DNA of 7,503 nt from Alkalimonas sp. (GCA_007117525.1 SKGJ01000209.1:1-7503), one strand, 5' to 3'. Positions 1-6,031 are shown, numbered from the stretch's first letter. The notes: generated by a model from the letters alone, not told the origin. Numbers and translations are program-made.

Positions 1-426
1 CTGCAACACCTCGGTGCTGAGCGGCGCCAGATTGCCACGATAGCCGGCTGCATCGACGGTCGAGTCCAGCAAGCGCAGATTGCGTAAAAACACCGCCTTT
101 TGCTCGCCATCGTAGTAAGGCGAGGCCTCTATCTGCAGCGCCAGACTGGCCGGGTAGTGCAGCCCGAAGGCTGAAAACACTGCACTGGCAGTCGTTCCAA
201 GCCGAACGGTATCGCTGTTGTCCGGCCCAATCTGCACCTGCATATCCTCTACCGCCAGCGCCACCGGCATGCCAGCAAGCCGCACCTGTTGTTGCAGTTG
301 ATCCAGCTGCCGCAGCATCAATTGCTGCAATTGCTGCTCGCTCACGCTGTAACTGGTGAGCTCACTCACCTGAGCACAGGCGGTGAGCCCTAATACCACA
401 AACAACATCACTATGAATCGGCGCAT
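1..426 (-). CDS. DUF1439 (YceB-like) lipoprotein, C-terminal part cut by window edge
   Basis: An open frame on the minus strand begins at ATG 424-426 and runs without a stop to base 1, giving 142 residues. The N-terminus is a lipoprotein signal peptide: MRRF, then a hydrophobic stretch, then the lipobox L14-T15-A16-C17. Residue 18 is Ala rather than Asp, which fits outer-membrane sorting. The mature part (SEQQLQQLM, then a G-PV-ALAVEDMQVQIG region, then an F-G-LHYPASLALQIEASPYYD region and VFLRNLRLLDSTVDAAGY) follows the pattern I know from Escherichia coli YceB: a TEQEIN-type start, a strand with QIG, and 'IFLKEMEVVDATV'. This is a family of periplasm-facing lipoproteins with no settled function. 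The start is supported by GGAG on the minus strand (complement of 434-437), 7 nt from the ATG. The family is usually about 180-190 aa, so roughly 45 residues should be missing. It is divergent from the methyltransferase/GspE gene, so probably an independent transcript. Confidence 0.85.
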   Translation of the reverse strand, partial: MRRFIVMLFVVLGLTACAQVSELTSYSVSEQQLQQLMLRQLDQLQQQVRLAGMPVALAVEDMQVQIGPDNSDTVRLGTTASAVFSAFGLHYPASLALQIEASPYYDGEQKAVFLRNLRLLDSTVDAAGYRGNLAPLSTEVLQ

Positions 427-449
427 CTTTATTCTCCATTTTTAACGTG

Positions 450-506
450 AGTGCTCTTTCCAGTTAATTCCGACTGAATCCGTCATAATTAACTGGAAAG
501 AGCACT
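450..506. repeat. Perfect 20-bp inverted repeat with 17-nt loop between divergent genes
   Basis: The left arm 450-469 reads AGTGCTCTTTCCAGTTAATT and the right arm 487-506 is its exact reverse complement, with 17 nt between them. Pairing stops abruptly at both ends (449/507 and 470/486 do not pair). There is no T-tract, and the flanking genes point away from each other, so an intrinsic terminator is unlikely. It lies 24 nt upstream of the DUF1439 start codon and 79 nt upstream of the 585 gene. It could be an operator, a leader hairpin of the lipoprotein mRNA, or a small non-coding repeat element. I saw no clear target-site duplication and no second copy in the window. Confidence 0.85.
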
Positions 507-584
507 AGTCTGATCCCTATCAAGGAAAAAAACCGCATCACTGTCTAAGCTATTGCTAATGCAGTTTGAAAGTTAGGTTCCCCG

Positions 585-2819
585 ATGTCTCAAATACCAT
601 CCGTAGAAACCATACTGGCCCGTTACCCGCGCTCGGAGTTTATCACCTCCAAAGACATCGCACATCTGATTTCCGGGCACAGTATCCCGACAGAGCAAGC
701 GGCTCGGCAGCTATTGAACTGGCTTAAACCCCTGCAATCCGACACCCCGATGCTGCTTATCGGTGCCGGCAGTGGTTATCTGGCTGCGCTTTTAGCCCAG
801 TGCGTACCCGAGCTGATTATGCTGGATAAAAACCCCGCCTGCATCGCCATCGCCATGCGGCATCTGCAACGATTAAATGTTCGTAATGTGGAGTTCCTGG
901 TGGGTGATGCCAATCGGCTCATCCAGCTAGAGACCCCAGTTCAGCTGGTCGTAGCCACTTGCCTGTTGCAACGGTTGGATGCAGTACTGCCGGTGCTGGT
1001 CGAGCAAGGCTGGCTGCTCCGGCTCGAAGGTGAGCGCCCTAACCAGACATCAATGGTGCTGTATCAGAAAAATCATCAGCAGTTGGTTCGACAAAAGAAC
1101 CTGGGGCCTTTGCTGTTGCAACAAGCGCCGACAGCCATTCAGCTTGATATCGACTCCACACCCGAACTGGAGCAGTTGCAACAAACCGCCAGAGCCACAA
1201 AGCAACCGGTGGCCGATGGACTGCAGCAACAACACACGCAACAGCTGACCACACTGGAGGCCATAGCAGAACAGCGCGGATGGCCACTGCTCTCTGCACA
1301 TCAGGTGCTGGAACAGCTGAACCCAGCCCTGTTTATTCAGTTCTCCCGAACTTTTCTCGACCACCACCGCGTCCTGCCGGTATGCCAACTGGACAAACAA
1401 CTGCTGTTGATTACCGATACGCCACAGCTGGACACCACCGATCTGGAAAAAATGAACGGCAGCGCCGGTATCACCATGGCGCTGGTCAGTGCCACTGACT
1501 TTCGCCGTATTTGGTCGCACCTGGATGTCAGCAGTCGTGGTCAGCAGATACCGGAACCTGTGCGCAAGGAAACCGAGTCCGCTCCGGCCAGCCCGCAGAC
1601 AGGTCAACCGGTGATCAGCCCCTATCTGGTCTCGGTGTACGAAGCCATTCTACTGGAAGCGGTCAGTGAACGGGCCAGCGATGTCCATCTGGAGTTTTAC
1701 CGTCACAAAGTTCGGGTTCGGCTGCGGATAGACGGCGACTTGCATGATCTGGAGCACTACAATCTAAGCGCCAAAGACTTGGTTGGCTTGGTCAACATCA
1801 TCAAAATTCGCGCTGAACTCAACATCGCTGAGCATCGCTTGCCGCAAGGAGGCAGAGCCCTGCTGCAGTGTGCCGGCGACAGTTACGATTTACGCATACA
1901 GACCCAACCCGCCCTGCACGGCGAGCATGTCATTATTCGTTTGCTGAAGCACACAGGCCGGGCGATGACCATGCGTGAACTGGGTATGTCGGGCAAAGTC
2001 GCTCAATACTATCAGCGCCTGCTCAATAACCCGGCCGGCCTGGTGTTGGTGGTCGGCCCAACGGGTTCCGGCAAGTCCACCACCTTGTATGCCGGGCTGC
2101 AAGAGCTGGCCGATGATGGCCGGCGCAAAGTGATTACCGCCGAAGATCCGGTGGAGTACTCCATCGACAACATTCAGCAAACCCGCATCCGGCCTGACAT
2201 TGGTTTTGCATTTCCCGATGCCGTCCGCTCTTTTGTCCGGCAAGATCCGGATGTGATCCTGGTGGGGGAAATCCGCGATCATGAAACCGCCCAGGAAGCC
2301 ATCCGTGCTTCGCAAACCGGACACCTGGTGCTGTCCACCTTGCATTGCAATGACGCGGTCGATGCGTTGCAACGCCTGTATGATCTGGGTATCCACCCCA
2401 ACTCCATTGCCAGTGAATTGCTGGCGGTGATCGCCCAGCGTCTGGCAAAACGCATCTGCCCGCATTGCCGCCATGAAATCGAACCCGACCCACTGTTGCT
2501 GGAGGAGGTGTTCCCAGATGGCATCCCTGCCAGCTTCCGCAGCTTTGCAGGCAAAGGCTGTGAACACTGCCATCAGCGGGGGACCAAAGGCCGGGTAGCG
2601 GTTATCGAATACATGCAGGTGAACAGTGCCATCCGAAATGCGATTTCCAAGCAGCAGCCTGTGGCCGAATTGCGCTGGCAAGCGCTGGACTCAGGCTTAA
2701 TTACCATGCGCGACAGTGCACTCGACCTGGTGATCGCCGGCGTCATCCCTTTATCCGAACTGCCTAGAATTTTACCGGCAGAGCGCATGGCCCCAGAACA
2801 GCGTGGAGGAAGCCGCTGA
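585..2819 (+). CDS. Fusion protein: PCMT-like methyltransferase domain + GspE/PilB-type secretion ATPase
   Basis: The protein has 744 residues. Residues about 15-185 resemble protein-L-isoaspartate O-methyltransferase: a SAM-binding loop IGAGSGY (59-65), a post-I acidic residue in LDKNP (D81), and NV-EFLVGDAN (101-110). The PCMT substrate loop before motif I (GQTIS-type) is represented only by GHSIPT (31-36), and the usual acidic residue of motif I (VLEIG) is Leu58, so activity is doubtful. Residues about 222-312 look like the MshEN/GSPII_E N-terminal domain. Residues about 345-735 are a complete type II/IV secretion ATPase: Walker A GPTGSGKST (491-499), Asp box AEDPVEY (519-525), Walker B DPDVILVGE (554-562), His box GHLVLSTLH (579-587), and a zinc tetracysteine C625/C628...C659/C662. 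GspE and PilB hydrolyse ATP at the inner membrane to drive pseudopilus or pilus assembly. No platform protein, pilin or secretin gene is nearby. The start has only a weak AGG at 575-577. The stop overlaps the MoxR start (TGATG). The ATPase call is firm; the methyltransferase-like call is good; the role is unknown. Confidence 0.9.
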   Translation: MSQIPSVETILARYPRSEFITSKDIAHLISGHSIPTEQAARQLLNWLKPLQSDTPMLLIGAGSGYLAALLAQCVPELIMLDKNPACIAIAMRHLQRLNVRNVEFLVGDANRLIQLETPVQLVVATCLLQRLDAVLPVLVEQGWLLRLEGERPNQTSMVLYQKNHQQLVRQKNLGPLLLQQAPTAIQLDIDSTPELEQLQQTARATKQPVADGLQQQHTQQLTTLEAIAEQRGWPLLSAHQVLEQLNPALFIQFSRTFLDHHRVLPVCQLDKQLLLITDTPQLDTTDLEKMNGSAGITMALVSATDFRRIWSHLDVSSRGQQIPEPVRKETESAPASPQTGQPVISPYLVSVYEAILLEAVSERASDVHLEFYRHKVRVRLRIDGDLHDLEHYNLSAKDLVGLVNIIKIRAELNIAEHRLPQGGRALLQCAGDSYDLRIQTQPALHGEHVIIRLLKHTGRAMTMRELGMSGKVAQYYQRLLNNPAGLVLVVGPTGSGKSTTLYAGLQELADDGRRKVITAEDPVEYSIDNIQQTRIRPDIGFAFPDAVRSFVRQDPDVILVGEIRDHETAQEAIRASQTGHLVLSTLHCNDAVDALQRLYDLGIHPNSIASELLAVIAQRLAKRICPHCRHEIEPDPLLLEEVFPDGIPASFRSFAGKGCEHCHQRGTKGRVAVIEYMQVNSAIRNAISKQQPVAELRWQALDSGLITMRDSALDLVIAGVIPLSELPRILPAERMAPEQRGGSR

Positions 2820-3907
2820 TGACAACCCAATCCGCCACTCAACGCACACCGGCAGAAATCGCCTATGCCAGCGAACTGCAGCAACTGAAGCAGTGGGATC
2901 CGATGACGCCACCACCGGGCTGGCAACTTTCGCCTCAGGCCGTCGAAAAATTTATTCTTGGCTGCTCAAAGCTTGGCATAGAGCGTAAGTTTGTCGCCGA
3001 TCCCGGCATTGTGACCCGTATCGTGGTGGCCCTATGCACCCACAGAGGCAGCTTGCTGGTCGGTGAGCCTGGCACCGCAAAGTCCTGGCTGTCGGAGCTG
3101 CTCACAGCCGCTATCTCCGGCGATTCCAGCCTGATTATTCAGGGAGGCGCTGTCAGCTCCATCCATCAATTGCTGTACAGCTGGAATCAAGCCATTCTGA
3201 GTCAAAAAGGGCCCTGCCTGGAGGCGCTGGTACCCAGCCCGCTGTTTCGAGCGATGCAACAAGGCAAGTGCGTCCGGTTTGAGGAGTTGTCGCGCTGTCC
3301 ACAGCCGCTGCAGGACGCGACCTTGTCCCTGTTGTCCGATCGGGTGATTACCATCCCGGAGCTCTCCGGTGAGGACGGTGTGCTGTATGCCCGCCATGGC
3401 TTTAATGTGATTGCCACCGCCAACAGCGTTGATCAGGGACTGCATCAGATGAGTGCAGCCTTAAAACGACGGCTTAGTTTTGAGCATATTCGTCCCATTC
3501 GGCAGCTGGATGATGAAATTGCTGTGGTGTTGCAGCAAACAGAAAAACTCAATCAACAAGCCGGCATTGAGCTGACTTTGGATCACGCGCCTTTTGCAAT
3601 GCTGGTCACCATCTTCCATGAGCTGCGCAATGGTCAAACCCTGGACGGGCGCAGCACCGACCGACTGGCTGGAGCCGCGATGTCGACCGCCGAAGCCGTA
3701 TCCGTAGCCCACACTTTTTGTCTGCATGCCTGGTATTACCATCAAGGCGAGCTAAAAATTACCGAATTGCTGCATTTCTTGCTTGGCTCAGCCTTAAAAG
3801 ACAACCCGGAAGACCGGCGACGGTTGCAGCACTACTTTGAAACCGAAGTGGCAGAGAAGCAGGGCCAGCACTGGCAGCAGCTTTATGCAGCGCGCCACCT
3901 TATCTAA
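2819..3907 (+). CDS. MoxR-type AAA+ ATPase
   Basis: The protein has 362 residues, a normal length for MoxR. The AAA+ core shows Walker A GEPGTAKS (82-89), Walker B CVRFEEL (151-157, with E-E where many AAA+ proteins have D-E), sensor 1 in FNVIATAN (N202), and a basic ALKRRL segment (R217/R218) in the position of the arginine finger. Between Walker A and B, the QGGAVSS and ALVPSPLFRAM stretches recall the MoxR subgroup usually encoded with SWIM, DUF5682 and VWA genes (from memory). MoxR ATPases generally act as chaperones that remodel or activate a partner complex in the cytosol. The ATG shares its A with the preceding TGA stop, and GGAGGA at 2805-2810 gives a strong Shine-Dalgarno site, so translation is likely coupled to the GspE fusion. 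No VWA protein follows within the window. What it remodels here is unknown; the GspE-like ATPase is a natural candidate (inference). Confidence 0.9.
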   Translation: MTTQSATQRTPAEIAYASELQQLKQWDPMTPPPGWQLSPQAVEKFILGCSKLGIERKFVADPGIVTRIVVALCTHRGSLLVGEPGTAKSWLSELLTAAISGDSSLIIQGGAVSSIHQLLYSWNQAILSQKGPCLEALVPSPLFRAMQQGKCVRFEELSRCPQPLQDATLSLLSDRVITIPELSGEDGVLYARHGFNVIATANSVDQGLHQMSAALKRRLSFEHIRPIRQLDDEIAVVLQQTEKLNQQAGIELTLDHAPFAMLVTIFHELRNGQTLDGRSTDRLAGAAMSTAEAVSVAHTFCLHAWYYHQGELKITELLHFLLGSALKDNPEDRRRLQHYFETEVAEKQGQHWQQLYAARHLI

Positions 3908-3922
3908 CCAAGGAGCTATGTT

Positions 3923-4255
3923 ATGTTACAACCTAAATCATTGGTCCTCATTAACTACCGGCGCTTGTTCCCGGAGGATGACAGCCGCTTTTTTCTCGGT
4001 GAAGTCGAAGCCTACCAGGATGGGATCGTGAAGGTGAGTGGTCACACCATTTTGCGGGATGGTGTCAGCGGCACCATGAAAGAAAAAAGCGATCGCCGTA
4101 CCAAGCTGTTTTCCATCAGCTCCGGTACCCTGATCGTGTACGAACTACCAGCCAATCTGCAGTTGAGCGATTTGCACTTTCAATCTAAAGGAGTGCGGCT
4201 CAGCCTGACCGATCAGGCCAGCTTTTCGATGGATCTTACCGAGCGCATGACCTAG
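3923..4255 (+). CDS. Small conserved-looking protein of unknown function (110 aa), last gene of the GspE/MoxR set
   Basis: I do not recognise a named family. The 110-residue product has no signal peptide and no membrane segment. Alternating hydrophobic and polar residues (FFLGEVEAY, GIVKVSGHTIL, KLFSISSGTLIVYELP, GVRLSLTD, SFSMDLTE) suggest a small, mostly beta-strand cytoplasmic domain. A charged loop KEKSDRRTK lies at about 53-61. The start is fixed by AGGAG at 3911-3915, 7 nt before ATG 3923; the ATG at 3918 is in another frame and sits too close to this site. It begins 15 nt after the MoxR stop, so it is almost certainly co-transcribed. It may be an accessory or adaptor to the two ATPases, but that is inference from position only. 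Codon use looks like its neighbours. Confidence 0.8.
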   Translation: MLQPKSLVLINYRRLFPEDDSRFFLGEVEAYQDGIVKVSGHTILRDGVSGTMKEKSDRRTKLFSISSGTLIVYELPANLQLSDLHFQSKGVRLSLTDQASFSMDLTERMT

Positions 4256-4271
4256 CCGCTGAAACATTTTG

Positions 4272-4308
4272 CAATAATTAATGATTGTTTTTCGATAATT
4301 AATTATTG
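4272..4308. promoter_or_regulatory. Two tandem 16-bp dyad sites, candidate operator
   Basis: Site 1 (4272-4287) is CAATAATTAATGATTG and site 2 (4293-4308) is CGATAATTAATTATTG. They match at 14 of 16 positions and are separated by five T. Each is close to the symmetric pattern CAATnATTAATnATTG, with one broken pair each, as expected for a dimeric repressor. Centre-to-centre distance is 21 bp, about two helical turns, so two dimers would bind the same face. The region can also fold as one hairpin (4271-4287 with 4293-4309, one mismatch and one G-T). Site 2 covers the -35 hexamer of the candidate promoter. The nearest candidate regulator is the HTH protein at 5069 in the same operon. This is inference from symmetry and position. 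Confidence 0.55.
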
Positions 4309-4334
4309 CCCATCAAATCAATTTCGGCTTTAAT
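4306..4334 (+). promoter_or_regulatory. Candidate sigma-70 promoter for the DUF2975/HTH operon
   Basis: TTGCCC (4306-4311, 4 of 6 to consensus) and TTTAAT (4329-4334, 5 of 6) are separated by exactly 17 bp. Transcription would start near 4341, leaving a leader of about 25 nt before ATG 4366. The -35 element overlaps the end of the second dyad, so a bound repressor would occlude it. It is the best promoter-like match I found in the window. Confidence 0.5.
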
Positions 4335-4355
4335 GCGAGTGTAAACAACACGCAT

Positions 4356-4359
4356 GGAG
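4356..4359 (+). promoter_or_regulatory. Ribosome-binding site GGAG that decides the start at 4366
   Basis: GGAG lies 6 nt before ATG 4366. The upstream in-frame ATG at 4354 overlaps this GGAG and has no Shine-Dalgarno of its own at a workable distance, so 4366 is preferred. Confidence 0.65.
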
Positions 4360-4365
4360 TCGCTT

Positions 4366-4578
4366 ATGTCCAATTCACTGAAACAACAAACCCTGGTCGC
4401 CATCCTGTTTTTGATGTTCGGCGGCCTGATGCTGGGCTATGAACTTGGCAGCTGGATCGCCAATGGTCACTGGCGCTTTAGTTTGCTGCTGCTTGTTGCC
4501 CCAGCAGCAATTGGTTATGGCCTGCATTTGCTGCGCCCGGCACTGAAACAGCTTGATCACTTTCTGAACAACCACTGA
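4366..4578 (+). CDS. Small membrane protein with two predicted helices (70 aa), unknown function
   Basis: I do not recognise a family. With the start at 4366 the product is MSNSLKQQ... of 70 residues; an alternative in-frame start at 4354 would add four. Two hydrophobic helices are visible: about 9-30 (containing GGLMLGYELG, with small residues and one Glu) and about 38-56. A short polar and basic linker (ANGHWR) joins them, and the tail HLLRPALKQLDHFLNNH is amphipathic. It should sit in the inner membrane. It is first in the operon, and its stop lies 8 nt before the DUF2975 start. Its position with a DUF2975/HTH pair and another membrane protein suggests a shared membrane role, but nothing in the sequence shows which. 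Confidence 0.75.
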   Translation: MSNSLKQQTLVAILFLMFGGLMLGYELGSWIANGHWRFSLLLLVAPAAIGYGLHLLRPALKQLDHFLNNH

Positions 4579-4586
4579 GGTACCCC

Positions 4587-5060
4587 ATGATCATTCAGCA
4601 CTATGCCTCGAACATGAATAAAAAAGTCGGTTTTATTACCTGGGGATTGGTTGTATTAACCCTTGCTCAGCTGTGTGTCTTTTTATCCCACACCTTACTG
4701 GAGCCGGAATTAACCGAGAAAGCCATCCAGCATGGGCTCTGGTTCTCCAACCTGGTTGGGTTGTTGGCATTGACTCTGATTGCGCAACGTTTGTTTCAAA
4801 GCTATCAGCAAAACAGCCCCTATGCAGCGGCCCACCGTGTTCTTTGGATGCAAATGGCCAGCTACTGTTGGCTGGTGGCCTTTTTTCCCGCTTTACTGGT
4901 CTGTAGCCTAAAACTGGCCTGGGGTCTGGATATTCGCCTTTTGACATTGCTGGCCCACATCAACCTGCCTTTGCTGGGCCTTGGCGTCATACTCCCGTTT
5001 GCCAGCATGCTGTTCAAAGCTGGTCAGCAGCTTGAAGACGAGCAAAACCTAACCATTTAA
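4587..5060 (+). CDS. DUF2975 family four-helix membrane protein (YoaS-like)
   Basis: The 157-residue product has four predicted membrane helices, at about 14-35, 52-71, 88-108 and 120-142. The SPYAAAHRVLW segment between helices 2 and 3 and the C-terminal GQQLEDEQNLTI match the hallmark features I know from DUF2975 (an 'NPF...'-type loop, and a conserved L-x-E-E-N-D-L-T-I tail). DUF2975 proteins are typically encoded directly before a small YozG-like HTH protein, as here, and are of unknown function. They are thought of as membrane partners of that regulator (inference). GAGG at 4577-4580 lies 6 nt before the ATG. A later in-frame ATG at 4614 lacks a clear ribosome-binding site. The HTH gene starts 8 nt after the stop. 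Confidence 0.85.
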   Translation: MIIQHYASNMNKKVGFITWGLVVLTLAQLCVFLSHTLLEPELTEKAIQHGLWFSNLVGLLALTLIAQRLFQSYQQNSPYAAAHRVLWMQMASYCWLVAFFPALLVCSLKLAWGLDIRLLTLLAHINLPLLGLGVILPFASMLFKAGQQLEDEQNLTI

Positions 5061-5068
5061 GGGGCGCA

Positions 5069-5311
5069 ATGGCCATTCAAATTAACCTAGATGTGATGCT
5101 GGCGGTGCGGAAAATGAAATCCAACGAGCTGGCAGAAAAAATCGGCATCACCCCGCAGAATTTAAGTGTGTTACGTAGCGGCCGGGCGAAAGCCATTCGG
5201 TTTAGTACGCTGAATGAAATCTGCAAAGCTTTGGATTGTCAGCCTGGCGACATTCTGGCGTTTCTGCCTGGCAATGACGACGATAATGAGGATACAACCC
5301 ATGGATCTTAA
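5069..5311 (+). CDS. Small Cro/C1-type HTH regulator (YozG-like), paired with DUF2975
   Basis: The 80-residue product is nearly all one HTH_26/XRE-type domain. A short strand INLDVMLAVRKMKS is followed by a helix-turn-helix at about 18-40 (NELAEKIGITPQNLSVLRSGRAKAIRF), then STLNEICKALDCQPGDILAF, which is the usual end of this family. An acidic tail GNDDDNEDTTHGS follows the domain. The family forms the standard partner of DUF2975 membrane proteins and is expected to bind DNA as a dimer. AAGGGG at 5059-5064 precedes the ATG by 4 nt. The gene overlaps the next start by 11 nt, so translation may be coupled. It is the obvious candidate to bind the tandem dyads upstream of its own operon (inference). 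Confidence 0.9.
   Translation: MAIQINLDVMLAVRKMKSNELAEKIGITPQNLSVLRSGRAKAIRFSTLNEICKALDCQPGDILAFLPGNDDDNEDTTHGS
5288..5293 (+). promoter_or_regulatory. Ribosome-binding site GAGGAT that decides the start at 5301
   Basis: GAGGAT inside the end of the HTH gene lies 7 nt before ATG 5301. In-frame ATGs further upstream (5214, 5286) have no site at good distance, and the peptide they would add is the out-of-frame shadow of the HTH gene. Confidence 0.65.
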
Positions 5312-5942
5312 CTACACGGTCAAGGAAACCATCGACCAACACAGTATCGAAATTCTTTATCATGGTTTAACCGGCCGTGAAATCGTGCTGGTGGATGGTG
5401 AGGAAAAAATCAACCGCCTGAACTGGGGGCTCAAAAGTGAGTACCTGGTACAGTTAAATGCAGAAAAACACATTCGGATCCGCACCCAAGTAAACCTAAA
5501 AGGCGTGCTGCAAGTGGATTTTATCCGAGGCGGCAACGTATTAGCGAGCCATACCTCAAGGATGTATGCGGAGGTAGCAACCAATGATGTACTGCAACAA
5601 CCAGACAATAAAGCCTGGCTGCAGGAGTTTCAATTGCCTTCGACGGTTGTTTTGTTGGCATTTTTATCGGTGCTAGGTGGTATGAAACTGATGCCTACTG
5701 AATTGCTAAAGCTACCATTACAACTGATGCTGATAACATTGCTGACAGTGGCCGTAGCCTGGTTGTTGTTTCATCTGCCAACACATAAGGGGCAGGACGC
5801 AATCCAACAACGGCTCTGGTCCAGGGTGCTGCGCTTTTTGGGCCCAGGGGTGATGATGGGATTTGCTATTGGCGGCATCGTCGGTTACAGCATCGGTAGC
5901 TTCATTTCAGCAATGCACACGTTATTGGATAAACTGGCGTAA
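5301..5942 (+). CDS. Membrane protein with soluble N-terminal region (213 aa), unknown function
   Basis: I do not recognise a family. Residues about 1-110 are polar and look beta-rich (SIEILYHGLTGREIVLVDGEEKI, EYLVQLN, HIRIRTQ, VLQVDFIRGG). The rest carries three hydrophobic segments: about 113-131, 138-159 and 180-203. The last is glycine-rich (MGFAIGGIVGYSIGSF). A basic and polar stretch (THKGQDAIQQRLWSRVLR, 161-178) separates the second and third segments. There is no N-terminal signal peptide, so the soluble part is probably cytoplasmic. The gene overlaps the HTH gene by 11 nt and ends the operon begun at 4366. The layout could suit a membrane-anchored sensor or binding domain working with the DUF2975/HTH pair, which is inference. 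A transporter subunit seems unlikely given the few helices. Confidence 0.75.
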   Translation: MDLNYTVKETIDQHSIEILYHGLTGREIVLVDGEEKINRLNWGLKSEYLVQLNAEKHIRIRTQVNLKGVLQVDFIRGGNVLASHTSRMYAEVATNDVLQQPDNKAWLQEFQLPSTVVLLAFLSVLGGMKLMPTELLKLPLQLMLITLLTVAVAWLLFHLPTHKGQDAIQQRLWSRVLRFLGPGVMMGFAIGGIVGYSIGSFISAMHTLLDKLA

Positions 5943-5989
5943 GGCTATACCCCGTTTTGTATTCCAGAGGGCCATGCATTACTTGCGCC

Positions 5990-6031
5990 TGCAATCAATC
6001 TGTATTAGTGTATCAATACAGATTGATTGCA
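5990..6031. promoter_or_regulatory. Perfect 17-bp inverted repeat upstream of the ABC operon, candidate operator
   Basis: Arms 5990-6006 (TGCAATCAATCTGTATT) and 6015-6031 are exact reverse complements around an 8-nt centre. The inner part TGTATT-n8-AATACA is the kind of dyad bound by GntR-family repressors of the YtrA group, which control ABC exporters of this type; this link is from memory of the family. The right arm ends one base before the GGAG ribosome-binding site of the ABC ATPase gene, so as RNA it would form a hairpin abutting that site. No GntR gene is visible in the window. I could not identify convincing -35/-10 boxes: TTGCGC at 5983-5988 is a possible -35, but its -10 partner is poor. 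Confidence 0.55.

Noticed and set aside
440..494. Promoter for the minus-strand lipoprotein gene (TTAACT at 489-494 region on the plus strand or its partner with TAAAAA near 440)
   Set aside because: The minus-strand pair with 17-bp spacing would place the transcript start inside the ribosome-binding site, and the plus-strand version has no -10 partner.
450..506. Integron attC site
   Set aside because: The arms are perfectly complementary and lack the GTTRRRY/RYYYAAC core sites. There is no integrase and no cassette array.
1890..2681. A 263-codon open frame on the minus strand inside the GspE-like domain
   Set aside because: It lies opposite the best-conserved part of the secretion ATPase, whose Walker and His boxes are intact on the plus strand. 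Its translation shows no recognisable domain and no ribosome-binding site.
4271..4309. Intrinsic terminator after the 110-aa gene
   Set aside because: The hairpin stem is AT-rich, its loop is TTTTT and no T-tract follows it. The two-dyad operator reading over a promoter explains the symmetry better.
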